Positions 16,901 to 23,715 of a DNA stretch of 58,179 nt are shown here, piece after piece. Positions within the stretch are counted from its first letter, which is position 1; the number at the start of each line of letters is the position of its first letter. A model generated the notes under the pieces. That model did not search any database. It was not told where the DNA came from and was given only the letters and a program-made list of their open reading frames with translations. Source of the stretch: Muribaculaceae bacterium (lineage in GTDB: Bacteria; Bacteroidota; Bacteroidia; Bacteroidales; Muribaculaceae); the NCBI GenBank assembly GCA_017964485.1, contig JAGCRW010000040.1, positions 1 through 58,179 on the forward strand. The letters are read 5' to 3'. The translations under genes and the position numbers were made by a program.

Positions 16901-18284
16901 CGTAGGTATAGCTGCGGCCGCTATAGACAACGGCGGTGTTAGAGGGCGTTGTGGCGGCTTGCTGCTTGAAGAGCGACACAATGGTCTGAGTGTCATCGTA
17001 GTCCACATCAGTCTGGTTAAAGCTGTCAAGAACTTCAACTTGCTCTGCAGTGGCAATATTGATGTCTTTAAGCCTTTCTTGCGAGAGGAATCCTTCAACA
17101 ACAGCCTCATAGCTCTCAAGGAATTGAGCGATAAGTGCCTCACTGTACTCGTTGCTGTTGTACTCGGCCTTGACCTGATAATGGTCATTGAGGATAAAGG
17201 CCTTGATATAGAGCGAGGCATCAAGGGTGCTATTTCCCAAGCGAACTGTCTTCATGGGCTTGCCTGCCCACTGTTCATCACCAAAGAGATATCCGTGCCA
17301 GCCAAACATCACGTTGGTCTGCAGATTCAGGTCGGCCATTACGTCACTATAACTGTAGATGTCGTGCTGGCGACAGCCGCTCATCTGCTCTTGCAGCCTA
17401 AACATGAAGTCAATGGTGGTGGTTTCGCCGTCAAACTTGCCATAAACGGGCAGCGTCTTAACCATCATGCCCACGGTGCGCGACATTAGCTTGTCGCTGC
17501 GACCGTTATATACGGTGGTGAACAGCGACTCCATCTCATTGTTGTATTTCGCCAGCAAGAAACTAAAGGCTGCCGTGAAAAAGTTGCTTTTGAAGATGCC
17601 GTTGGCCTTGCAGAACTCCTCAACGCGAGTCAAATCAACGTTTAGAGTGCGAAGCAAGTTTGCCTCACTGTGCTCGGGCTCATAAAGATCGGGCATCAAT
17701 TGGGTGAAGGTGTCGCCGCAGTCGAAGTTGGTGGCATACCAGCGCTTGGCTTCCTCAAACTCAGGCTTCTGCCTTAGTTGTTGCTCATCGAGGGCAATTT
17801 GCGCCATAGTAATGGTCTCGGGCTCTATAGCCTCATTGTTATAAGCCCTCTCTATGTCATGTAGCAAGAGTTGCATCGATGTGCCGTCGACAATTATGTG
17901 GTGGTAGTCGAGGAAGAGATAGTAATGCTCGCTATCTTGCATTACACTCACATGGAACAATCGGTCGCCGTAGATGTTGAATGGTTGCACCAGGCTCGCT
18001 TTTTCCCTCTCGATATTGGTAATTCTTTTAATTTCGAGAGTGAATTGCTCATTGTCAAGGTCGATAGTTTGCACGGGCTCGCCATCATCGCCAAGCTCGA
18101 TGCGTGTGAACATGGTGGGATGCGACTTGAAGGCTGTAATCACTGCTTGACACAGGCACTCGCCATCGAGGCTGCCGTCAAGCACATAAATGTAGGGCAG
18201 ATTGTAGCATGGCTCGCCAGGATGGCTCGCACATTCCACATATAGCCCATACTGAGACTTGCTCAGGGGTGCTGTGATTTTCAT
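10980..18284 (-). CDS. Bimodular non-ribosomal peptide synthetase, C-A-T-C-A-T-R
   Basis: A 2434-residue enzyme. In order: C1 with YHHIIVDGTS near residue 129; A1 with YTSGSTGVPKG near 581; carrier T1 with AGLTSISSIRLA near 963; C2 with VHHLIFDGGS near 1148; A2 with YTSGSTGRPKG near 1615; carrier T2 with FFELGGTSL near 1997; and a terminal NAD(P)-dependent reductase with GATGYLG near 2080 and YIYSK further on. The chain is therefore released by reduction, typically as an aldehyde, and an amino-terminal C domain suggests N-acylation of the first residue. My hand-aligned A-domain codes are D-A-M-F-L-T-G-I-F-K (hydrophobic residue likely) and D-A-Q-S-A-A-C-V-A-K (no prediction). A phosphopantetheinyl transferase must act on it but none is seen here. 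It is the second gene of an operon, 6 bp after a STAS gene. A GCAT repeat is inserted in A2 (see 13500-13571). Confidence 0.95.
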   Translation of the reverse strand: MKITAPLSKSQYGLYVECASHPGEPCYNLPYIYVLDGSLDGECLCQAVITAFKSHPTMFTRIELGDDGEPVQTIDLDNEQFTLEIKRITNIEREKASLVQPFNIYGDRLFHVSVMQDSEHYYLFLDYHHIIVDGTSMQLLLHDIERAYNNEAIEPETITMAQIALDEQQLRQKPEFEEAKRWYATNFDCGDTFTQLMPDLYEPEHSEANLLRTLNVDLTRVEEFCKANGIFKSNFFTAAFSFLLAKYNNEMESLFTTVYNGRSDKLMSRTVGMMVKTLPVYGKFDGETTTIDFMFRLQEQMSGCRQHDIYSYSDVMADLNLQTNVMFGWHGYLFGDEQWAGKPMKTVRLGNSTLDASLYIKAFILNDHYQVKAEYNSNEYSEALIAQFLESYEAVVEGFLSQERLKDINIATAEQVEVLDSFNQTDVDYDDTQTIVSLFKQQAATTPSNTAVVYSGRSYTYAQVDDISNRIAAAIASKGLGKEDVVSVLIPRSEWMVIASLGVLKAGCAYQPLDPSYPTERLNFMMKDASAKLLIADAELRQLVNEYDGEVLLTSDISRLPSSPAPDVTIEPDQLFIMLYTSGSTGVPKGCQLTHKNLVAFCNWYHRYYSLAAEHRVAAYASYGFDACMMDMYPALTCGAALHIIPEEIRLDLIALNEYFEKNNVTHSFMTTQVAYQFATGIENHSLMHLSTGGEKLASLTPPEGYKFYNGYGPTECTIFTTTYLVDERLKDIPIGKPLDNMRLYIVDPQGHRLPVGAAGELWVSGPQVSRGYLNRPEKTAEVYISNPFADCEKYSRIYRTGDIVRYLPSGDIQFVGRRDGQVKIRGFRIELKEVEGIIREFPGIKDATVQAFDEEGGGKFIAAYIVSDETIDIEALNNFILDEKPPYMVPAVTMQIEAIPLNQNQKVNKRALPKPEKKAAAAIEESNVPMNVLEQELHEMIAQIVGNTEFGITTPLGYAGLTSISSIRLAVQVNKRYGVALDSKSLVKTGTLQTIENEILKQMMAGEKTTAKSVEKGETKTAVPLSYAQTGVYFECLKNPTSTIYNIPYLLSYPDGTNAQKLAEAVKRVVESHPELGVHFTTEGDKIMQTIEDGAPVNIPVTHMNDKELATYKNDFVKPFNLQKAPLYRFEVVTTPSGVHLLFDVHHLIFDGGSADLLIRQINAALEGKDVEKETYSYLDFVTDQQAAEESETFKASQQFFAERLATCEGASEIPGDLPKSDVQGLIGEVVCAVDHDKAAAFCRSQEVTPAHLFLAAASYVVSRYTNNREVYLCTVSSGRSNLKIADTVGMFVNTLPLGIAINDVSVGDFLRETCDTFDQTLRHEDYPFARIAADYGFRPAIAYAYQVGVLSQYTLNGEAIEQELLELNVPKFKINIKIETRGIVVQYDDAIYSQDLAIAFAQSIGAVVERMILQPAEKVRHISIVSEAQEQELSKLRQVATGDAPFRFFHECIGHYAATQPDHDALIAIDGKFSYRDMDEVTTRIAAALQARGVGERDRVALLLPRTSRLILSLFGVLKTGAAYIPCDPEYPADRVKLILEDSEARYIITTADKMDSVPAEKAINVEELIQCTMHNAQCTIQNEECGTHNAQEYRKPEITPDDLAYLIYTSGSTGRPKGVMLRHEGICNYLYGHPANVFANAVMTDADRVLGVTTISFDAALQDIGMAYFNGKTLIVATEEQANNPLDLAQLITEQRINMVSGTPSRWQTWLTSDDFAKAIANIKIARAGGEKFSDQLLHQMRTVTKARIFNCYGPTEITVASNNKELTRAYFVTVGKPQLNVKEFIVDSDGNELPVGVVGELYIGGRGVARGYNNLDDMTRERFIDYHGTRIYKSGDYAKWLPDGDVVILGRTDHQIKLRGLRIELGEIENVMLRVEGIDKVVIMIRKIGGKEHLCAYYTADREIAPDALKAEISKSLTQYMVPTAYRQLDKMPLTPNGKTDVKALPEPELAISTAYEAPANDTERTFCEIFADILQMDKVGATDNFFELGGTSLVVTRVIIEADKAGMHVAYGDVFANPTPRQLAGLITGETVENGPDEVNDYDYTAINNVLAQNTLDAFRNGERRELGNVLLTGATGYLGIHILRELIDSDAKNIYCLVRGKDAEKAESRLRTLLYYYFANAFKDLFGKRLHIVVGDVTSDFGEGLDIDTVFNCAAIVKHFSEGTEIEDVNIGGAQRCVDFCLKNGATLVHISTASTRGLWAGEPRDDVFTEQRLYMGQFLGNKYIYSKFMAERLILDAIANRGLSAKIMRVGNLAARSTDGEFQANFGTNSFMGRIKVYNMLGECPFAVRNKRVEFSPINEVAHAIVMLSTTPRECCVFHPYNLHTQFLGDVLMGLSSVGEGIKFVEQEDFERAMDEAKSDPAKAKQMASLLAYQDMAHGQKTTDVTRDNDLTTQVLYRLGFTWSPTSWDYVERMLTAIGGLGFFDME
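13500..13571. repeat. GCAT-rich dispersed repeat lying in frame inside the NRPS A2 domain
   Basis: This tract of GTGCATT/ATGCATT units encodes residues about 1572-1595 of the NRPS (translating as CTMHNAQCTIQNEEC and so on), just before the A3 core of A2. It shares CACAATGCATAATGCACAAT with the intergenic tract at 18919-18980 and related words with 23648-23715. It keeps the frame and has no stop. Confidence 0.8.
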
Positions 18285-18290
18285 AGTAAA

Positions 18291-18593
18291 TTACTCAAAG
18301 TTAAAGAGATTAATGAAACCTGTCATTTTAAACACGTTCTTGATGTCATCGTTGAGGCCCTTGAGAGTGACGATGTGGCCGTGCGACTTGGCTTTCTTGA
18401 GAATGCCAAGCAGAATGCGCAAACCGCTTGATGCGATGTATTCAAGTTGGGTGCAGTCGATAACAATGTCTTTGTCCTCGTTGTCGTAAAGGGGTTTCAT
18501 CTCTTTCTCCACTTCGATAGCGGCAGCAGTGTCGAGCTCGCCAATGAACTCAGCAACCAACTTGTCATCAATCTCATTAATTGTAGTCTTCAT
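18291..18593 (-). CDS. STAS-domain anti-sigma factor antagonist (RsbV/SpoIIAA-like)
   Basis: A 100-residue single STAS domain, the usual size. It opens MKTTINEIDDKLVAEFIGELDTA, the beta-strand/GELD pattern of anti-anti-sigma factors. The phosphorylation loop is YIASSGLRILLGIL, placing the regulatory Ser at residue 55 (as in the DS-T/S-G motif of RsbV). In partner switching, the dephosphorylated form binds an RsbW-type kinase and frees that kinase's other partner. Phosphorylation by the kinase reverses this. It is the first gene of an operon with the NRPS (6-bp gap). A fused RsbU-phosphatase/RsbW-ATPase lies at 26951-29164 on the same strand and is the obvious candidate partner. Confidence 0.9.
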   Translation of the reverse strand: MKTTINEIDDKLVAEFIGELDTAAAIEVEKEMKPLYDNEDKDIVIDCTQLEYIASSGLRILLGILKKAKSHGHIVTLKGLNDDIKNVFKMTGFINLFNFE

Positions 18594-18674
18594 AATTGTG
18601 TGATTTATTGCGTATTAATAATTTTATCAGTGATATAACATACCAAAGAAAATGGTATTTTCTAAAATAAACTT

Positions 18675-18705
18675 CAAAGTAAATGCTTTTTTCTATAAAA
18701 TGCAA
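18675..18705 (-). promoter_or_regulatory. Promoter of the STAS-NRPS operon
   Basis: On the minus strand TTG (18705-18703) is followed after 20 bp by TTACTTTG (18682-18675), one mismatch from TAnnTTTG. The predicted leader is about 75 nt. Confidence 0.5.
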
Positions 18706-18794
18706 TAATCTGCATAATTTATTGCCCCGAGAATGCGACAAAATAAAGAATTAATTGACACAAAGGAGTGAAAGTAGCCCATCTCACAAAACAA

Positions 18795-18826
18795 GCGTGA
18801 GGGAATTGCCCTTAATCCCCTCACGC
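18795..18826 (-). terminator. Terminator of the first BspA-like gene
   Basis: The stem GCGTGAGGG / CCCTCACGC is followed on the minus strand by TTGTTTTG. The same structure with near-identical flanks recurs at 23614-23645 after the second BspA gene. Confidence 0.65.
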
Positions 18827-18918
18827 ATCATAGTCTATTATGTATTAATTACCATTAATTTCAGCTCAGTGGAATTTTAATTCAATTTTAAGCGAAGCGC
18901 CCTTCCAGAATCAAACGC

Positions 18919-18980
18919 TATTGTGCATTATGCATTGTGAATTATACATTGATTAAAGCATTATGCATTAAGCATTATGC
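18919..18980. repeat. GCATTATGCATT tract at the 3' end of the first BspA gene
   Basis: Degenerate repeats of TGTGCATTATGCATT and AGCATTATGCATT directly abut the stop codon. They are related to tracts at 13500-13571, 23648-23715 and, more weakly, 40405-40445. Confidence 0.75.
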
Positions 18981-18985
18981 ATTGA

Positions 18986-21900
18986 CTAATTTCCCAACAA
19001 GATATTGTAGATAACAGTGATGTCGGTGGTGGTAATGATACCATCACCATCAACGTCACAGGTATCAATAAAGGTGGTGTCGCCGTTGAGCAGGTAGTTA
19101 TAAATGCAGGTCACGTCGACTGTGGTCACTGCGCCGTCGCCATCCACATCGCCTATCACAACTACTACGGCATTCGGGTCGGTGAAGTAGCCTGGGTTGT
19201 CGGGACCGCCATCGATGTGGGCATATTCCTTACCTGTGTGGCTGGCATTATAGGTCGTGCCCATGCCGCCCACCAGTGAGGTGCAGCCCGTAAACATGTC
19301 ACATGAGCCATAGACCCACTGTGTAGTCCATCCGCCACCGGCATATATGGTCTTCAGCTTCGAACAGTCTTGGAACATGGCACCAGGGTTGGTTAAATTG
19401 CGAGTGTCCCAGCCCGAGATGTCGAGCGTTTTGAGACTTGAGCATTTGTTGAACATAGACATCATTGTATAGACCTGCATGGTGTTGAAATTCGAAACAT
19501 CGAGTGATTTCAGGCTTGTGCACGAATTAAACATTGAGTTCATGTTACTCAAATTGCCGGTATTCCAGTTCGAGAGGTCTAGCGAGGTCAGGCTTGAGCA
19601 GTTTTCAAACATACTGATCATGCTGGTAACACTGCTGGTATTGACACTACTCAAATCCATGCTTGTGCAATTGGTGAAGCCCTTGAACAGCTCCGAGCAG
19701 TCGCCCATGAAGTTCACCTGATTAGTGGCAGTAACGCTCGTGACGTTATTGGCAATCACCTCGCTGCCCCACATGTCGTCCTTATTGAACACGCCCCAGT
19801 TGAGCGACAGTGCGCCTGTGGTGCTGTCGTAGGTGTAGCGCGGTATATTGGCGGTTAAGTAGCCGGGGTTGGCTGAACCGCCGTCAATGTGGGCATATGC
19901 CTTATTTGTGTGGTACTGGTCATAGGTCGTGCCCATGCCGCCAACCAGCGATGTGCAGTCATCGAACATATATCCCGACATAGTAACTTTCTCGGTGCTC
20001 CAACCCATGCCAACGACGATGGTGGTCAAGTTTGTGCATCCAGCGAACATGCTCGTCATGCTGGTGACATTGCCAGTGTCCCAGCCCGAGATGTCGAGTG
20101 TGGTAAGACCAGTACATTCTAAGAACATATAGCCCATATTGGTGGCGGTGGAGGTGTTCCAGCTTGAGATGTTGAGCGAAGTCAAACTCCCGCACCATCG
20201 GAACATATAGCCCAAGTTGGTGACTTTGCTGGTGTTCCAGTTCGAGAGGTCTAGCGAAGTCAAGGAATCGCAATTTGAGAACATGCCTTCCATGTTGGTG
20301 ACATTGGCGGTATTCCAGCCCGAGATATCGAATGACGTCATGCTTGAGCAATAGTAGAACATGCCGGCCATGTCAGTGACATTGCCAATGTCCCAATTCG
20401 ATATATTGAGTGAGGTTAAGGCTTCGCATTGAAAAAACATATCGCATGCACTCGTCATCGCACTGGTGTTTACATTACTCAAGTCCATGCTCTCACAAGA
20501 TTCAAAGTTATAGAACAGCTCCGAGCAGTCGCCAGTGAAGCTCACCTCACTGGTGGCGGTAACGCTCGTAACGTTTTCCTCATCTACATCGTTGCCCCAC
20601 TTGTTGTCCTTGTTGAACTCGCCCCTAAGAAGCGTCAGTGCACCAGTCGCGCTGTCGTAGGTGTAGCGCAGTTCCTGAAGCTCAACGGTCACGGTGGCAT
20701 CGTTTAACGGCATCTCGAATGTGTTGCCCTCGATAGCGGTCCCGTTCACGCTATAGACAACCTCTTGGCCCTCGGGCACATTGCCGTTGTAGGTGAGGGT
20801 GACGGTGGTGCCAGCGGTGTAGTAGGCAATATCGTCAATTGTGAAGACAGGAGTTACCGAAGCTGTCACATCCACAGGCAGGGTGAGAGTGAACACGCCC
20901 GTGAAGTAGCCCGGCTCGTCGGTGCCACGGTCGATGCGGGCATATTCTTTTTCAATATGGTTGCTGTCGAAGGTGGTGCCCATGCCGCCCACCAACTTTG
21001 AGCAGTAATTGAACATGTAATCTGAATACTCAATATCCCCTGCATCCCAGCTTGTGGAAGCATAGATGGTAGTAAGTTGAGCGCAGCTCGAGAACATAGC
21101 GGTCAAACCAACGACATTGCTGATATCCCAGCCTGTGATGTTGAGCATTTTGAGGCTTGTACAAGCATTAAACATATAAGTCATATCCCTAACCTTGCTG
21201 GTGTTCCAACCCGAGATGTCTAGCGAGGACCCATTATAAGCTTGAAACATATAGCTCATATCGGTGACATTGCCAGTGTCCCAACCCGAGAGATCGAGCG
21301 AGGATCCGTTATATAAGTAGAACATATCAGACATATCAGTGACTTTGCCGGTATCCCAGCCCGAGATGTCGAGTTGCAACGCTGATGTTCCACAAATGCT
21401 AAACATCCAACTCATGTTGGTAACATTGCCGGTATCCCAATTCGAAATATTGAGTGTGCTGAGGGCACCACAGTTGAAGAACATCCTTTTCATGTTGATT
21501 ACTGCGCTGGTGTTGACACTGTTCAGGTCCATACTTGTGCAATTGTAAAATTCAGCGAACAAATTCGAGCAGTCGCCGGTGAAGCTCACCTGGCTGGTGG
21601 CGGTGACGCTCTTGACGGCCGAGGCTGGCACCTCGTTGCCCCACTTGTTGTCCTTGTTGAACTCGCCCCAGTTTAGGGTCAGCTCACCAGTCTCACTGTT
21701 AAAGGTGTATTGTGCCAAACCCCATTTGGCATATAGCGTCATGTCGCCAGTGACCACTGTGTTGAAATCCCACTGATTGATGCATGCCGCCTCGGTGTAC
21801 CACCCCTGGAAGGTGTAGCCATTGGCAGTTGGAGCCGTGGGCACAGTGGCCTTGTCATTGTTGCTCCAGATGGTCTGTGACGCAGGATCGGTGCCGTGGC

Positions 21901-23461
21901 CGTTGGCGTTGAAAGTGACCGTGCAGCGCCAGTGCTCGGTGGCGGCGCTAGGATTCCAGTTGCCTCCCTTGTCCACAGCTTCCCACTGCGCCTGTGAGCC
22001 GCTGAACCAAATATCGGTCAAAGAACTACAACCCAAGAAAGCATTACTGTCTATAGAGTGCAAAGTGGGGTTGATGTACACATTCTTTAGATTGGCATGG
22101 TTAGTGAATTCCATAACTCCTAAAGAGTAAACATGCTCTAAAGTGAGCGATTTCACAAGATTCTTAGTCCAGCCTTTGTAAACTATGACCTGTTCGGAGG
22201 GATGATTAGACCAATTGTTGTCGGCACAGTCTATTTTCAGTTGCCCGGCAGCATCAAGTGTCCAGTAGAGGCGGTTATAGCTGCTTGAGGAACTTCCGCC
22301 ACACCAGCCGCAGGACCATGTGTTGCTGCCGCTTCCGCCATTGACAACCAAACTTGGCGAATACATGTACTTACTGGGGCTCCAGGCATCAATAGAGCCT
22401 GGATAAGTGACTTGGCACTTGTTGCTGCCTTCTCTTACTATGTAAGAAAAAGCGCCATCACCGATAGTGACAGGTGATTTCTTAAACTCCACACTGTTTA
22501 GTACTGTGCTTCCAGCGAAAGCATTGGCGCCGACGTTGGTGACCGACGTGAGCGTGAGATTCCTAAGGTCTGTGCCCACAAACGCTGAGGCCGGGATGCT
22601 GGTCATCGAGGCCGGAGTTTTGTTGTTTGTACTGCCCGTTTTTATGTTTTTGAACTTAGAGCATCCTTGCATCGACGCCATTTGGATGACTTGGGTGGTT
22701 TCATAAAAAAACATCGTCTCAAGGTTGGTGAACCCGCTGAAAACCGAGCCCGAGAAGCCAGTTACCGATGCGCCGTCTATGTAATTGGGTATATAGACTA
22801 TTGTCTTGTTATTCTTGGTGCCTTGATACCCCGTGATAGTGCATTGTGTATGGTTTGAGTTCATGCTGATGGTCCATCCCTTATTGCCTGTGCCAACGTG
22901 CATGTAGATGTAGTCGCCTCCGGCACTTGCGTTGAGGTCATAGCCCGTGGTGCCGCCATTCACGCCTACAGCGCCACTCTGATTGGCATCGAAGGAGATA
23001 GAATTTACTGCCGTGGAACTGTAATACTCATCGTTGTCGTTAGTGTAGTAGAGATGGATAGTGGCGCTGCTTGAGCCACAATGGCTGTTCAAGTCTCCCT
23101 TGTTGTTCTTGAAAAAGTCGCTGCCATTGTAGTCAACAAGAGTATAGGTGCGCCCGTCGTGTGTGATATTGTCGGGGGCGGTGCCATTTGCGTCGCTGAT
23201 GTAGAAGCCGGTAATAAAGCCGACATCAGTGTTCTCGTTGCTCGCCGACTTGTAGAGCAGATAGATGTAGTCGCTGCTTGAGCCGCAACCGGCGTTCAAG
23301 TCCTGGTTGATGACCTCCCAGCCCTGAGACGTGTAGGTATCCTTCAAGTTATTGACTACACTTTTAGAGCCGCCTATCACCATAACGTTGGTGATGTAGT
23401 TCTCGGCCCAGACAGTGGTTGTGGCAAGCAGTGCCACAAACAGTAGTAGAATCTTTTTCAT
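18986..23461 (-). CDS. Giant BspA-like surface protein with dockerin tail (paralog 1)
   Basis: A 1491-residue exported protein with a signal peptide at about residues 1-19. Residues about 20-200 hold three copies of a DLNxGxG...YIYLxY-type motif (DLN at 54, 123, 175). BspA/LRR_5-type repeats follow (about 200-500), then an InlB/Listeria-Bacteroides repeat (about 513-580, TVTFNANGHGTDPA to LYAKW). Three DUF285 blocks each begin with a YTFNSETGELTL- or YTYDSTTGALSL-like strand (from about 584, 950 and 1195), with many MFxxCxxLTSLDISxWDTxxVTxM units. Two dockerin-type repeats end the protein (about 1437-1491). BspA proteins bind host matrix or other bacteria, and adhesion is inferred here. The tail is identical in the neighbouring paralog, indicating recent duplication or gene conversion. 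Confidence 0.9.
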   Translation of the reverse strand: MKKILLLFVALLATTTVWAENYITNVMVIGGSKSVVNNLKDTYTSQGWEVINQDLNAGCGSSSDYIYLLYKSASNENTDVGFITGFYISDANGTAPDNITHDGRTYTLVDYNGSDFFKNNKGDLNSHCGSSSATIHLYYTNDNDEYYSSTAVNSISFDANQSGAVGVNGGTTGYDLNASAGGDYIYMHVGTGNKGWTISMNSNHTQCTITGYQGTKNNKTIVYIPNYIDGASVTGFSGSVFSGFTNLETMFFYETTQVIQMASMQGCSKFKNIKTGSTNNKTPASMTSIPASAFVGTDLRNLTLTSVTNVGANAFAGSTVLNSVEFKKSPVTIGDGAFSYIVREGSNKCQVTYPGSIDAWSPSKYMYSPSLVVNGGSGSNTWSCGWCGGSSSSSYNRLYWTLDAAGQLKIDCADNNWSNHPSEQVIVYKGWTKNLVKSLTLEHVYSLGVMEFTNHANLKNVYINPTLHSIDSNAFLGCSSLTDIWFSGSQAQWEAVDKGGNWNPSAATEHWRCTVTFNANGHGTDPASQTIWSNNDKATVPTAPTANGYTFQGWYTEAACINQWDFNTVVTGDMTLYAKWGLAQYTFNSETGELTLNWGEFNKDNKWGNEVPASAVKSVTATSQVSFTGDCSNLFAEFYNCTSMDLNSVNTSAVINMKRMFFNCGALSTLNISNWDTGNVTNMSWMFSICGTSALQLDISGWDTGKVTDMSDMFYLYNGSSLDLSGWDTGNVTDMSYMFQAYNGSSLDISGWNTSKVRDMTYMFNACTSLKMLNITGWDISNVVGLTAMFSSCAQLTTIYASTSWDAGDIEYSDYMFNYCSKLVGGMGTTFDSNHIEKEYARIDRGTDEPGYFTGVFTLTLPVDVTASVTPVFTIDDIAYYTAGTTVTLTYNGNVPEGQEVVYSVNGTAIEGNTFEMPLNDATVTVELQELRYTYDSATGALTLLRGEFNKDNKWGNDVDEENVTSVTATSEVSFTGDCSELFYNFESCESMDLSNVNTSAMTSACDMFFQCEALTSLNISNWDIGNVTDMAGMFYYCSSMTSFDISGWNTANVTNMEGMFSNCDSLTSLDLSNWNTSKVTNLGYMFRWCGSLTSLNISSWNTSTATNMGYMFLECTGLTTLDISGWDTGNVTSMTSMFAGCTNLTTIVVGMGWSTEKVTMSGYMFDDCTSLVGGMGTTYDQYHTNKAYAHIDGGSANPGYLTANIPRYTYDSTTGALSLNWGVFNKDDMWGSEVIANNVTSVTATNQVNFMGDCSELFKGFTNCTSMDLSSVNTSSVTSMISMFENCSSLTSLDLSNWNTGNLSNMNSMFNSCTSLKSLDVSNFNTMQVYTMMSMFNKCSSLKTLDISGWDTRNLTNPGAMFQDCSKLKTIYAGGGWTTQWVYGSCDMFTGCTSLVGGMGTTYNASHTGKEYAHIDGGPDNPGYFTDPNAVVVVIGDVDGDGAVTTVDVTCIYNYLLNGDTTFIDTCDVDGDGIITTTDITVIYNILLGN

Positions 23462-23517
23462 ACGCAGAAAGTTTATGGGTTATTGGTTAATTAATCATTT
23501 TTGCCTTATTTTGGTTG

Positions 23518-23525
23518 CAAATATA
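23518..23525 (-). promoter_or_regulatory. -7 promoter element for BspA paralog 1
   Basis: The minus strand reads TATATTTG followed by CAACC. Paralog 2 has TAAATTTG followed by the same CAACC at 26778-26785, so the promoters also look duplicated. Confidence 0.6.
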
Positions 23526-23613
23526 AAGGAAAAATCAGAAAAAAGCAATAAAATAAAGAAAAAATTGACGCAAAAGTATCAAAGGAGTGAAAGGAGCCCA
23601 TCTCACAAAACAA

Positions 23614-23645
23614 GCGTGAGGGAATTGTTATTAATCCCCCCACGC
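23614..23645 (-). terminator. Terminator of the second BspA-like gene
   Basis: GCGTGAGGG pairs with CCCCCACGC (one mismatch), followed on the minus strand by TTGTTTTG. It is a duplicate of the 18795-18826 structure. Confidence 0.6.
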
Positions 23646-23647
23646 AT

Positions 23648-23715
23648 CATTGTGCATTATCCATTATTGAATGGCGCAGCCCATTATGCATTGTGCATTA
23701 AGCATTATGCATTAA
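23648..23715. repeat. GCATTATGCATT tract at the 3' end of the second BspA gene
   Basis: Units of TGTGCATT, ATGCATT and AGCATT run up to the stop codon at 23716, split by a short unrelated stretch (GAATGGCGCAGCCC). Confidence 0.75.

Larger units (their letters stand above)
18594..18985. other. Intergenic region: STAS-NRPS promoter and 3' flank of the first BspA gene
   Basis: No gene is seen here. It holds the STAS promoter (18675-18705), an AT-rich stretch, a hairpin terminator (18795-18826) and a GCATTATGCATT tract (18919-18980) that ends at the BspA stop codon. Confidence 0.7.

Noticed and set aside
18919-18980. GCATTATGCATT tract considered as a CRISPR array
   Set aside because: Units are short and degenerate, without constant-length spacers, and no cas genes are near.
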